Shown: positions 7,805 to 16,526, counted from the stretch's first letter. The stretch: DNA of 30,300 nucleotides from Methanoregulaceae archaeon (GCA_019695435.1 JACTVF010000001.1:1-30300), one strand, 5' to 3'. Translations and numbers: made by a program. Notes: a model not told the origin generated them from the letters alone.

Positions 7805-8776
7805 TTATGGGAGTGTCAGGGTTCCGACAACCCTGAGCTTGCCGCCTTCAAGGTAATTGAGCACCACCCGGGCGCCGGGGGGGTACACCAGTTCTTTTTC
7901 AAGGGTAAACGTGAGTTCAGGCATCCTCCAGTCTCCTTCTGCCGACACCTTGGTGAGGTGGGCGGGCACAAACTGCATCCAGTGGCCAAGATAGATCACC
8001 ATGTCTTCCTTTAACGGCGCCGGCCAGTACTTGACCAGCTGCGCTTTGCCGGTGACAGTGGTCGAACACTTTACTGCTGGATCGTTTGTGAGGACGTAGC
8101 CACGGTCGAAGTCTTCTGCCTCCACTCCCTTGAGGGCCAGCCCGACACGGTCGCCTGCAACCGCGATCTCCGCGTCATCCTCGTGCTTCTGGATGGAGCG
8201 GACCTGAGCGGTCTTTGTGGTCGGGAGTACCTTTAACAAATCGTGCTTTTTGATTACACCATGGGAGACGCACCCGAGGACAACTGTGCCGACACCCTTG
8301 ACATTGAAGTGGTGATCGATGGGAACGGCCCCGGTGGCGGCCCCTTCCTTTACTTTCTGGTGAGCGGTCATCTTAGTGGCGGCGTCGAGCAGTTTCTCCC
8401 GTAAGCCGAGCGGATCGTTTTCGATGACCTCGTAGTGCTCAAGGACCGTGCCTTTGATGAGCGGGGCGATCTGGTCAGGAGTCAGGTAATTTTTGAAAAT
8501 AATATACCCGCTCGCTTTTCCTGCGCACTGGAGCATCAGGACGGTCTCCCCGAACGTCGCGTTGATCTCGTCAACCACGAAAACCACGCGGTCCGCAAGG
8601 GAGATCGCATAGAACAGCGAGGAGAGTTTTTCCGGATACCGCGTGGGTTCGATGAAGGTGACCGTTGATCCGCCTTTTTCAAGATTATAGAAGGTGATGT
8701 CACTTGTGGTCCCCTTCTTCCCCAGATCGTCGGCATAGCCGTTCGGGGCAAGGACAGCGACGGTGATATTGGACAT
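7805..8776 (-). CDS. SelB/EF-Tu-like protein with degenerate GTPase domain
   Basis: Residues of about 155-320 contain recognisable translational-GTPase domains 2 and 3: the block VKGVGTVVLGCVSHGVIKKHD, then QVRSIQKHEDD, then AGDRVGLALKGV and RGYVL. These most resemble the SelB branch. The N-terminal 150 residues keep the overall order of a G domain, but the nucleotide motifs are missing: the P-loop region reads NGYADDLGKKGT without a GxxxxGK[ST], the DxPG motif is replaced by IEPTRYPEK, and no NKxD is visible. It is therefore probably not a conventional GTPase. At 323 aa it is shorter than EF1A (about 425). Similar proteins are known to me from methanogens without an assigned role. A selenocysteine function is not supported by anything else in this window. 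The start is ATG 8776. Confidence 0.75.
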   Translation of the reverse strand: MSNITVAVLAPNGYADDLGKKGTTSDITFYNLEKGGSTVTFIEPTRYPEKLSSLFYAISLADRVVFVVDEINATFGETVLMLQCAGKASGYIIFKNYLTPDQIAPLIKGTVLEHYEVIENDPLGLREKLLDAATKMTAHQKVKEGAATGAVPIDHHFNVKGVGTVVLGCVSHGVIKKHDLLKVLPTTKTAQVRSIQKHEDDAEIAVAGDRVGLALKGVEAEDFDRGYVLTNDPAVKCSTTVTGKAQLVKYWPAPLKEDMVIYLGHWMQFVPAHLTKVSAEGDWRMPELTFTLEKELVYPPGARVVLNYLEGGKLRVVGTLTLP

Positions 8777-8806
8777 GGTAGTATTGTTAGGATGCCGGAG
8801 GATATG

Positions 8807-8818
8807 AGGATTTTTTAC
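8807..8818 (-). promoter_or_regulatory. Possible TATA box for the SelB-like gene
   Basis: On the minus strand GGTAAAAAATCC lies 31-42 nt upstream of ATG 8776, predicting a leader of about 5-12 nt. Confidence 0.35.
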
Positions 8819-8874
8819 CGGAACAAACGGGTCTCCTTGACAGAAGAGTTACGTGCGGAACCGCAGGTCTCAGG

Positions 8875-8890
8875 TAAAAATTAAAAAAAA
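8875..8890 (-). terminator. T-rich terminator after the YfhO-like gene
   Basis: On the minus strand this is T8-AA-T5-A, beginning 13 nt after the TGA at 8903. Confidence 0.5.
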
Positions 8891-8902
8891 CTGCCCGCCG
8901 GT

Positions 8903-11194
8903 TCACCGCTTCTTCTTTTTTGAACCCTCCACACGCTCTTTGGGAACGGCATCCATGGATGCAAGGTACTGTTCGATCTGCCTGCGCCTGATGAGCAGGA
9001 CAAGTATCGCCACCACGCCGATGATGGCCAGCGCACCGCCAATTTTTGCATCGGTGGGATCGAAGGTGAATGTGACATCTGATGTGTCCGATGTCATCAC
9101 GCCGGCAACCAGGTTTCCGGCATGGGATGCGTCTTGGCCATTGACCTTCCACCCGGGATAATAGGTGGTTTTGAGGACCACGGCGTCCCCGGCCTGGAAA
9201 TTCCCTGAGACCCTGACCACATCGGGTGAGAAGGTATCAATTTTTACCGGAATGACCTGGGTATCCCTGACGAGAAATACATTAGGAAGGACATGGTCCG
9301 GCTGATATACGGATATATTATTTACCTTAAACGAGACGTTTTCAAGATTCTGGTTGCCGTTCTCAAGGTACTGGTCATCGACAATATAATCGGCAGTATA
9401 ATACGTGACATTCCCGATGGTATAGACGTCCCCGGGCAGGGGCATAAGGTAATTCGGGTAATACGCCCTCACCGGATGTATACCGTTTTTCAAAAACCAG
9501 TAGGTGAAATCCTGGTGCTGGAACGGCCATCCCGTCTCAAGGACCCAGATCTGCGATTCGCTTGTATTAAGCGATTGAATTTTTTCAACTATCGGGATGG
9601 CGGAACTGTTTTCCAGGTTCGGGTTGGAAACAGACTGGTAGCTCAGATTTCCCATGGTCGTAATACAGAGACCCACCAGGAGCAGCCCGCAAAATAGGGG
9701 GTATGATTTCACCGGGCGGTGGATGCGATCGCGGTTGAAAAAGAGGAGGGCGGCACAGACAATCCCCACGATCGCGACTGTCTGAATTCCTGTACTGATG
9801 TTTATCCCTGCAAAGTTCTGAAATATAAGGACTGCATCAATAAGCAGTGCGGCCGTAAAGAAAAAAGCCAGGTTTTTCGGGGTTGCGTAATTGAAATACA
9901 ACATGGCGACAAACGCTGCAACCAGAGCTAGGGAAATCCATGTATCTGCCGTTCCGGCAGTTTGATATGGCAGTTCCAGAAATTTCAGGAGTACAAGGGC
10001 GATAACGCCGTATAGGATATTTTTTTTCTGCCCGGGTGAGAGGACAAACAGTTCACCGCTCTTGATCCGGTTGACCAGGATATCTAGACCGTACGCCGAA
10101 AAAAGGAGGATTATGGGAAGGAGGGCGCCTAACATGCGTCCTGCTACGCGGAAATTGGAAAGAGCGGGAAGCAGGTGAATGAAGGACAACAGCGAGTTTC
10201 CCCCGTCTGCCCAGACAAACACGAAGAGGAATGCAAAAAATGCCGGAATCGTCCAGTCTTCCCGACCATACACGAGTGCAATAATTAACAGCAGGACCGG
10301 AATAATCCCGATTAGGGCCATGCTCTCATAAGTACTGAAGGCATGATCGATGGGTGTGCCAATAATATAGGAAGCGAGGTTGTTTTCGAGAAAACCGCCA
10401 TCACCGACCGGGTTGATGACATCGATCCTGCCCAACGCGTTCATGGCATCAAGTATCGGGATGAGTTCCACGCAGAGCAGTAGGGTGCCGGTGACCGCTG
10501 CGATAAAAAGAGCGATAAATTTACGGTTGCTCAGTTTTTTCCGGATCAGGTAATACAGGAAAAAAATGCCGAGAATTCCGCAACTATAAAAGAGATAATA
10601 GACCGCACCGGTGAAAAATATCAGGGCAAAAGAGACAGAGAAAAGGATTATATTCACTGCCGAGGTATCGTTCTCCCAGGTCATCTTAAAAAATGCATAA
10701 TACATCAGGGGGATCCAGGTCAGCGCATAAATAATGGACAAGTGACCGGCGTCCACCCGGGACAGGAGAATCCCTGAAAAAAGATACACCGTGGAAAAGA
10801 TCATACGGGTTTCGGGTTTCCGGGTGACCAGCCCGGCCAGCAGGAAAAAGAACAGGTATGCCACAAACAGGTGAATGAGAGTAAACCAGTTTGTTATATA
10901 GATATCCTGGACCTCCAGGATGCTGGGGATAAAGGTGGGATAAAATTCCTGCGATAGTGCAAGTGCATATTCCGGAATCCCTTGGATCCAGTTGGAATTC
11001 CAGAGGGCAAAGGGATCTTTTGCAAGCGAGAGTTCTGTGTTAACACCAAGGAGTGTATCATATTTGCTCGATATGAACCCCTGATTCGGCGAAACAACGG
11101 AAGGGAATGCTACCAGTAAAAGCACCAGTGGCAAAATAAGATAGCAGATTTCTTTTGCGGAAATATTACTGTTTTTTATCAACTTAAGATTCAT
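8903..11194 (-). CDS. Large multi-pass membrane protein, YfhO-like / GT-C fold
   Basis: This 763-residue protein has about 13 hydrophobic helices through residue 540, an extracytoplasmic C-terminal domain, a final helix (about 710-735), and a very basic tail (GSKKKKR). The block NFRVAGRMLGALLPI and the C-terminal TTYYPGWKVNG block are typical of YfhO-like membrane proteins, which are thought to act in glycosylation of surface polymers; the GT-C assignment is inference. Start choice: the frame is open back to TTG 11206 and GTG 11203, but ATG 11194 has a GGTGG element just upstream and gives a normal cytosolic N-terminus. It lies next to the transposase relic and near two other glycosyltransferases, which supports a surface-glycan role. 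Confidence 0.7.
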   Translation of the reverse strand: MNLKLIKNSNISAKEICYLILPLVLLLVAFPSVVSPNQGFISSKYDTLLGVNTELSLAKDPFALWNSNWIQGIPEYALALSQEFYPTFIPSILEVQDIYITNWFTLIHLFVAYLFFFLLAGLVTRKPETRMIFSTVYLFSGILLSRVDAGHLSIIYALTWIPLMYYAFFKMTWENDTSAVNIILFSVSFALIFFTGAVYYLFYSCGILGIFFLYYLIRKKLSNRKFIALFIAAVTGTLLLCVELIPILDAMNALGRIDVINPVGDGGFLENNLASYIIGTPIDHAFSTYESMALIGIIPVLLLIIALVYGREDWTIPAFFAFLFVFVWADGGNSLLSFIHLLPALSNFRVAGRMLGALLPIILLFSAYGLDILVNRIKSGELFVLSPGQKKNILYGVIALVLLKFLELPYQTAGTADTWISLALVAAFVAMLYFNYATPKNLAFFFTAALLIDAVLIFQNFAGINISTGIQTVAIVGIVCAALLFFNRDRIHRPVKSYPLFCGLLLVGLCITTMGNLSYQSVSNPNLENSSAIPIVEKIQSLNTSESQIWVLETGWPFQHQDFTYWFLKNGIHPVRAYYPNYLMPLPGDVYTIGNVTYYTADYIVDDQYLENGNQNLENVSFKVNNISVYQPDHVLPNVFLVRDTQVIPVKIDTFSPDVVRVSGNFQAGDAVVLKTTYYPGWKVNGQDASHAGNLVAGVMTSDTSDVTFTFDPTDAKIGGALAIIGVVAILVLLIRRRQIEQYLASMDAVPKERVEGSKKKKR

Positions 11195-11339
11195 CCGTTC
11201 CACCAATATTATCGATGTTGTCTATTGAATGTCTTTTGCCGGAAAACATCCATAAAATCATACAGAAGGTATGAGTACCCATCTGATTCTTATTGTTTAT
11301 TCTTCTGTATAGGATCAGATATATTTTTTTAAACGATAA

Positions 11340-12148
11340 TTACAAAATGGATCTGTAGGGTTCCTCAGCAATAATCAGAATAGCCAAGGATACCAGTACT
11401 CTCGAGAGGAGATAAGGGATTTCTTTGCATTTGATCCCCCTTACCTGATGCCCTGTATTTTCTAGCCATGAGGGACTCCCTGAATCTTCGTTTCAGGACT
11501 GATAAAGTCTTCTTCGGTATTCCCCGGAGATTTGTTTACGTTTTTTGTTTCTGATTGGGATAAGCGAACATGAATTCAGGGACTTGTGGATCAATTGGTG
11601 GATCTCTTCAGAATCGTATCATTTATCCATGACATAGAGGTCATAGTGTCTGATCCTATGACATTGTTTCAGGAGTTTTTCAGTGTTGTGAGATATTATG
11701 GACCGGATGCCGGGAGATTTTCAGGCCGGTGAGAATCTGTCGATCGGTATCAACAGATATCGAGGTTTTCAGGAACCCTTTTCTCATCTTACCGGTTCTC
11801 CAGAAATAGGAATGACGAGCATAGATCTGGTAAATACAAATGGGTCGTTTGGGTACAGAGGATCTTCTCACCGCAGTCACAGAATAATTTCATGAGCCGA
11901 TTGAGTAACCGGGTGATTGTCGAGGATCGGATCCGTTGACAACACGTATGGAGCGTTGTGAGATGAGGTACCTCATGGAGCCGGGTCTTCTTCTGGAAAG
12001 AATCCATAATCTTAGTGAGTTCTACGGTATACCGTTAATCTACAGAAGGGTACTTTTTCAGGGAAAGAAGGATGAGTAATTGATGTTGGGAATAGGTCTT
12101 TCTTGAGAATTTGGAGGAGGGGTGGGTATGCAGGAATCTTTGATTAAA
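11340..12148 (-). pseudogene. Decayed IS5-like transposase
   Basis: The product can only be read by switching frames. From 12112 the minus strand reads KFSRKTYSQHQLL, then an in-frame TAA, then TVELTKIMDSF and LHEVPHLTTLH. After a frameshift near 11880 it reads [20 protein letters not shown] and [16 protein letters not shown] sequence. After another shift near 11690 come LLKQCHRIR and YVMDK-TGA-YDSEEIHQLI. Then SVLKRRFRESLMARKYR in a further frame, and finally IAEEPYRSIL with TAA at 11342-11340. This is the block order of DDE transposases of IS5-type elements common in methanogens. At least two nonsense codons and about four frameshifts show it is long dead. I found no convincing terminal inverted repeats or target duplication. 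It occupies most of the gap between the YfhO-like and GT2 genes. Confidence 0.8.
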
Positions 12149-12293
12149 CTAGGGAATAATTCAATACACCTGAGATACCGGTTCGTTGATTTTTAATGAT
12201 CTCTTAGCTGGATATGAGCATAAACCGTGTAAGGAGATACCGTACTTTAGATCTTTCGTTCGTCGTTACAACTCTTTTTTCGATTGGGGGGTT

Positions 12294-13403
12294 TCAGAGC
12301 CCCATTTTCCACGTCATTCGCCGGTTCACCCAGAAATTCCATGCAAACGCGACCAGAATCCCAAGGAGATCGGCAATCCGGTAATCAATGCCGATCTGGG
12401 TCGCAAGGACATTAAGAATGACAAAATTAATGGCGGCCCCGCCGATAGACACTACCTGAAACGAGAGGAGGCGCAGCCACCGGTGCGGCAGGGCATGCCG
12501 GCTGTCGGATTTGAACGTCCAGAGATCGTTCCAGATAAAATTGCTCAGTATCGAGAGCTCGATCGCAATAATACCCGAAACCCACAGGGAGAGATGAACA
12601 TATTCCTTGAGATAAATGAGCAGGCCCTCATTAACGATAATGCCCGATAACCCCACCACCCCGAACTTAAAGAGTTTCATCCATTCTTGCCAGACAACAC
12701 TCTCGTGATGGTTCCAGGAAAACCGTGCATTATCGATCACCTGTCCGGCGTACTCAATAATTGTCTGTCCCTTGAGTTTGCTCGACCCGATCGCACGATC
12801 CACAAATTCGAAAGGGATCTCTTTTTCTTTCTTCCAGGTACCCTTGCCGAGCACTTCAAGCAGGATCTTATAACCCCTGGGCCTGAGTGGCGCATGCTCG
12901 ACAACACTCTTTTTTACTGCAAAAAAGCCGCTGACCGGGTCCCGGATTTCAGGAAAGAGCAGCCGACCGAGGAATGTAGCACCCATCGATAGAATGCGCC
13001 GTTTGAGCGGCCACTTTTTTATCCCGCCACCTTCCATGTACCGGCTTCCAATGACCAGATCGTTTCCGGCGCGGATCTCTGCAAGCATAACCGGAATAAG
13101 TGCAGGGGGATGAGAGAGATCGGCATCCATCACGAGAAAGATATCAGATTGAGCCTGGCGGAATCCTTCAACGACCGACTGGGAGAGCCCATGGTCCTGT
13201 TGCCGGACAACAAGGTTAAGATTTGGTTTTTGGTTTTTGAGATCACGGACAATGTCAATGGTCCTATCGGGAGAATTATCATCCACAACAAGAATCTCCC
13301 CGCGGATAGCGTTCCGGAAAAATATCGCATCAACTTCCGCAATGATGGTGCCTATGGTTGACTCTTCCCTGAATGTGGGGATAATTACAGTAAGATCATA
13401 CAT
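12294..13403 (-). CDS. GT2 dolichol-phosphate-mannose synthase-like glycosyltransferase fused to GtrA membrane domain
   Basis: Residues 1 to about 215 are a GT-A fold family 2 domain: TVIIPTFRE at the start, DDNSPD (41-46) for nucleotide binding, and DADLSHPP (93-100) carrying the metal-binding DxD. Residues of about 235-365 hold four membrane helices with the GtrA pattern (FGVVGLSGIIVNEG near the start). This fusion transfers a sugar from a nucleotide donor to a polyprenyl phosphate carrier; GDP-mannose from ManC is a plausible donor. The frame is open back to GTG 13415, 3 nt after the upstream gene's TGA; ATG 13403 is preferred because it is preceded by GTGAG at 7 nt and gives the normal N-terminus. 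It is cotranscribed with the GT39-like gene. Confidence 0.85.
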   Translation of the reverse strand: MYDLTVIIPTFREESTIGTIIAEVDAIFFRNAIRGEILVVDDNSPDRTIDIVRDLKNQKPNLNLVVRQQDHGLSQSVVEGFRQAQSDIFLVMDADLSHPPALIPVMLAEIRAGNDLVIGSRYMEGGGIKKWPLKRRILSMGATFLGRLLFPEIRDPVSGFFAVKKSVVEHAPLRPRGYKILLEVLGKGTWKKEKEIPFEFVDRAIGSSKLKGQTIIEYAGQVIDNARFSWNHHESVVWQEWMKLFKFGVVGLSGIIVNEGLLIYLKEYVHLSLWVSGIIAIELSILSNFIWNDLWTFKSDSRHALPHRWLRLLSFQVVSIGGAAINFVILNVLATQIGIDYRIADLLGILVAFAWNFWVNRRMTWKMGL

Positions 13404-13418
13404 GAAGAAACTCACGCA

Positions 13419-14945
13419 TCAGGTAGATGTAAAGAGGTAGATCCCGGTATCCTGGCCTGCTAAACGGGTATTATTTTGGAGCCACGCAACGGCATCGCCG
13501 TCCGGGTCTGCGGCGCTGATATCCCCTGTCACGACAAAATACATCGTACTGTTACCCTTTTGGGAATAGATCTTTTCAAGGTCCTGACTGGTGGTGGCCT
13601 CGTATTCCCGTGTGTTGTCCTTTGCCGAGGAATAATAGTAATCGAGGGGTTGGGCAATGTACCCGGGAACTGAAACGATTGCATCACCGGGATTGGCCTT
13701 TTCCTGGAGTGCTTCCGAAAAACCTCTCCAGTCATCCTTGGAATATCCGGAATAATACCCGGCCAGCACCGGTGCGCTGATAATAAAGAGAACAACGATA
13801 AAACCATACACCACGGCTTGGTTACACCAGAAGGAATAAAAAACCCGGTACGAGACCGCAATACCGATGAAAAAAAGGATGCTTAAAAATATGAGATATC
13901 GGGGCTCCATCGGCATCTTGAACGAGAGGATGTAGCTGACAACAAAGGTAAGAACGGTGAGTAGGACAAGGAAAATTCCTTTGTTCTTATCGATACGAAA
14001 TGCCTGAACGATCCCGATCACAAAGAGCGCGACCAGCACATACATCGCGATCTCGTTAAACCCGGAGATCTGATTGAAGGTCTCGGAGATTATTTCCAGA
14101 CCCTGAATCCCGTACGTGGGCGCAGACGCAGTCCGCATTACGAAGAGCTGGAGGGTAACAAAAATCAGGGGAGACGTGAGGATAACAAAAACAACGATCC
14201 CGAAAACCAGCATTTTCAGGTTGTTGAGTTCGGTGCGGATCCGGGGCGCCCATTCGATGAGAGCATAGAGTACCAGCGCCGCGATCATCACGAAGGCATA
14301 GAAGTGCGCCCAGAAGGCCAATGCCGAAAAAGCACCAAAAAGCGCCCAGTGCTGCAGGCTGCCGGATTTCATAGCCTTAAGGAAAAAAATTGTCGCAAGT
14401 GCGATGAAAAAGAGCATCATCATATAGGCCCGTGCTTCCTGCGAATAATAGATCAGGAACGGGGAGATTGCACATACAGCGGCAGCGATGATGCCCGTAT
14501 TCCTGTCGAGGAATTCCTTCCCGATCACATAAAAAAGTGGGATCGTAAGAACGCCGAGCAGGGCAGGGATAAAGCGCAGGATGATCTCGTTATTCCCAAG
14601 CATGAGCATGATGTGTTCGATCCAGTAAAAGAGCGGTGGGTTAAACTCGCCATTAGCGGTTACCTGCCAGATTTCCGCAATGGACTTTACTGATATGGAA
14701 TAGGTGGATGCTTCATCGAGCCAGAGGGAGTTATACCCGAGATTGTAGAACCTCAGGAAAAGACCGATGACCGTAAGAATAATGAGTGTCTGGATGTACC
14801 GGCTTGCAGTTATAACCGATTTTATATTTTCAAGGGACAGGTCCCGGAACGTTTTGATGGGTGATACATATCCCATGTCAAGATCGCACTCTCGGGCATA
14901 ACCCTGTTTTTTCCCTGGTGCTCTACCCTCTTTTCTCTTTGCCAT
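13419..14945 (-). CDS. GT39/PMT-like membrane glycosyltransferase
   Basis: This 508-residue protein has a basic cytosolic N-terminus (about 1-48) and roughly ten membrane helices. The first extracytoplasmic loop carries SLWLDEA (73-79), the acidic motif expected of GT-C enzymes that use polyprenyl-phosphate sugars. It is followed by NPPLFYWIEH and YSQEARAYM, characteristic of the PMT_2/ArnT-like group. A C-terminal extracytoplasmic domain follows the last helix. It would use the lipid-linked sugar made by the GT2-GtrA protein encoded directly downstream (3-15 nt gap). The frame is open back to GTG 14954, but a TATA element at about 14973-14982 places transcription start near 14951, favouring ATG 14945. 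Confidence 0.85.
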   Translation of the reverse strand: MAKRKEGRAPGKKQGYARECDLDMGYVSPIKTFRDLSLENIKSVITASRYIQTLIILTVIGLFLRFYNLGYNSLWLDEASTYSISVKSIAEIWQVTANGEFNPPLFYWIEHIMLMLGNNEIILRFIPALLGVLTIPLFYVIGKEFLDRNTGIIAAAVCAISPFLIYYSQEARAYMMMLFFIALATIFFLKAMKSGSLQHWALFGAFSALAFWAHFYAFVMIAALVLYALIEWAPRIRTELNNLKMLVFGIVVFVILTSPLIFVTLQLFVMRTASAPTYGIQGLEIISETFNQISGFNEIAMYVLVALFVIGIVQAFRIDKNKGIFLVLLTVLTFVVSYILSFKMPMEPRYLIFLSILFFIGIAVSYRVFYSFWCNQAVVYGFIVVLFIISAPVLAGYYSGYSKDDWRGFSEALQEKANPGDAIVSVPGYIAQPLDYYYSSAKDNTREYEATTSQDLEKIYSQKGNSTMYFVVTGDISAADPDGDAVAWLQNNTRLAGQDTGIYLFTST

Positions 14946-14972
14946 GGCGCTCACTATCTATTTGTCAAGATT

Positions 14973-14982
14973 CAGATATAAC
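14973..14982 (-). promoter_or_regulatory. TATA box for the GT39 / GT2-GtrA operon
   Basis: On the minus strand GTTATATCTG is centred about 32 nt before ATG 14945, so the transcript would be nearly leaderless. Confidence 0.4.
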
Positions 14983-15043
14983 TTGCCGGGCTTGTTCCCA
15001 AAATGATCATAAATATTACTGACGGCATTGGCAGAACCAGGTA

Positions 15044-15916
15044 TTATGTGGAGTTCTGTTCCGGCAGAGGTGCGCCCACCGGAGGGACGCCCAGTGCTAC
15101 AAGGAGTTCGTTTTTATCCGTCACCACCCTTGTCGCCTGCTCGAGCATGAGGTTCACCCGTTCGTGCCTCCCGGCCATCCTGAAATCGGTCCTGATGGCA
15201 ATGACCGGTTTTTTAAGTGCTGCTGCATACCCCATCTCCCATGCGGTTCCCGAGTCTGCATCCGCCCCGTCAATGATCGCAACCATGATGTCCGCATCGC
15301 GGATCGCTCTCCTGTTGCGGTTGTAAATCTGTGCATACTCCTGTTTGTCCCTTACTGAATGGTTGTCCCCGGTGTCCTGCGGGAGATAGACTTCATAATA
15401 ATGAGCCCGAAGCAGCTCTGCAATGACTGTGTTGTAGGAACGCTCGGCTTCTGAAAAAAGTGGGGCGGCAAGGTAGATCCGGTATTTCGAGAATTCGGCG
15501 ACATCCTGTGCCGGTATATCCGGAAATTTTACGTAAAATACCCCCCGACCGGATCTCTTGGCGGATTTGTCACCTTCTGCACCATAATAGGTGCTCGTGA
15601 CACCGCAGGTGGGTGATGAGTTCACGCCAAGGATACAGAGCGGCGATCCCCGTTCTTTGATAATCATGTTCACCTGTCCGCACAGCCCTTCGAGAAGCGT
15701 ACCAAATTCCGGGGTATTGAGGCGTTCAAGAAAGGTACCGGGCTTCCGGTCCGGGCCGAGGTACAGGGTCTCGGGGCACGGAAGGGGCACAACGTCTATC
15801 CCGAACTTTCTGCAGCGTCCGATGGAACGTGCAAACAATGCAATATCAGAGGGATGTGTAATACCTTTTGCCCGCAGGGAGGGGTTGAGGATGCAGGGGG
15901 AACAGAGCACGTACAT
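15044..15916 (-). CDS. TudS/DUF523-like desulfidase fused to nucleoside 2-deoxyribosyltransferase domain
   Basis: This 290-residue protein has two parts. Residues 1 to about 110 carry a Cys pattern like that of the DUF523/TudS family, whose characterised members use a [4Fe-4S] cluster to remove sulfur from thiouracil: CSPC (Cys 5 and 8), PLPCPE (Cys 47) and NSSPTCG (Cys 104). Residues of about 146-280 look like a nucleoside 2-deoxyribosyltransferase: YLAAPLFSEAE at its start and the DADSGTAWEMGYA block with Glu 227 as the expected nucleophile, which exchanges bases on deoxyribose. The frame is open back to TTG 15940; ATG 15916 is preferred because a TATA-like element lies 26 nt upstream and the first cluster Cys then sits at residue 5. 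Both domain calls are from motifs; the natural substrate is unknown. Confidence 0.7.
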   Translation of the reverse strand: MYVLCSPCILNPSLRAKGITHPSDIALFARSIGRCRKFGIDVVPLPCPETLYLGPDRKPGTFLERLNTPEFGTLLEGLCGQVNMIIKERGSPLCILGVNSSPTCGVTSTYYGAEGDKSAKRSGRGVFYVKFPDIPAQDVAEFSKYRIYLAAPLFSEAERSYNTVIAELLRAHYYEVYLPQDTGDNHSVRDKQEYAQIYNRNRRAIRDADIMVAIIDGADADSGTAWEMGYAAALKKPVIAIRTDFRMAGRHERVNLMLEQATRVVTDKNELLVALGVPPVGAPLPEQNST

Positions 15917-15921
15917 TATAC
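15915..15921 (+). promoter_or_regulatory. TATA box for tsr3, leaderless
   Basis: ATTATAC lies 26-32 nt before ATG 15947, the spacing expected for a leaderless archaeal transcript. It overlaps the start of the divergent gene. Confidence 0.4.
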
Positions 15922-15923
15922 AG

Positions 15924-15939
15924 TGTGTGCACGCACACA
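15924..15939 (+). repeat. 16-bp palindrome in the divergent promoter, candidate operator
   Basis: TGTGTGC-AC-GCACACA is a perfect dyad with a 2-nt centre. It fills half of the 30-bp gap between the divergent desulfidase-deoxyribosyltransferase and tsr3 genes, and lies between or over their two TATA elements. Confidence 0.5.
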
Positions 15940-15946
15940 ATAATCA
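15937..15946 (-). promoter_or_regulatory. TATA-like element for the desulfidase-deoxyribosyltransferase gene
   Basis: On the minus strand TTGATTATTG sits 21-30 nt before ATG 15916, again fitting a leaderless message. It directly abuts the tsr3 start codon. Confidence 0.3.
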
Positions 15947-16438
15947 ATGATTCCGCTGGTTGCCTACCGGGACAACAGCTGCGATCCCCGCAAATGTACG
16001 GTAAAGAAACTGGAGCGGGCCGGCTTTTTAAGGATCGTAAAAAAAATTTCGCAGATCCCCAGAAACACCCTGCTGCTCGACCCGACCGCCGAGCAGGCGC
16101 TCTCTCCCGCAGACAAGCACGTAAAATCCATTACTGCTCTGGACTGCTCATGGGAGGTGCTGGATACCGGTTCGGTCAGGTCGTGGAGGATCCGACGGGC
16201 ACTCCCCTTCCTGATGGCGGCAAACCCGGTCAACTTTGGCAGACCCTGCAAGCTCACGTCCATTGAGGCTCTCGCCGCTTCGCTCTATATCCTTGGCGAG
16301 CAGGAACGGGCGGCACAGATCCTCGGTTGTGTCAGCTGGGGCATCCGGTTTCTGGAGGTCAACAGGGAACCGCTGGAACTGTATGCTACGGCAAAGGACA
16401 GCACTGAAGTGGTGAAGTACCAGGCCTTGTTTTTATAA
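15947..16438 (+). CDS. tsr3: Tsr3, 16S rRNA aminocarboxypropyltransferase
   Basis: This 163-residue protein matches the Tsr3 (former DUF367) family, which transfers the aminocarboxypropyl group of S-adenosylmethionine to a hypermodified uridine in small-subunit rRNA. Visible family blocks are DPRKCTVKKL near the N-terminus, LDPTAEQALSPAD (about 44-56), LDCSWE (about 64-69), and the SAM-pocket block RALPFLMAANPVNFGRPCKL (about 84-103) followed by EALAASLYILG. Length is normal for an archaeal Tsr3. It starts at ATG 15947, probably without a leader, and ends with TAA. It shares a 30-bp divergent promoter region with the preceding gene. Confidence 0.93.
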   Translation: MIPLVAYRDNSCDPRKCTVKKLERAGFLRIVKKISQIPRNTLLLDPTAEQALSPADKHVKSITALDCSWEVLDTGSVRSWRIRRALPFLMAANPVNFGRPCKLTSIEALAASLYILGEQERAAQILGCVSWGIRFLEVNREPLELYATAKDSTEVVKYQALFL

Positions 16439-16526
16439 GAAGTACCCCAAGTAACAGAAATTCCGGGCTATAATATACAAAAGCCGAAATCCCGGGACTG
16501 AGAGGAGTATAAGTTTACTGTTGATA

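Noticed and set aside
15925..16266. Plus-strand frame overlapping tsr3
   Set aside because: It is out of frame with the well-supported Tsr3 protein and not protein-like.
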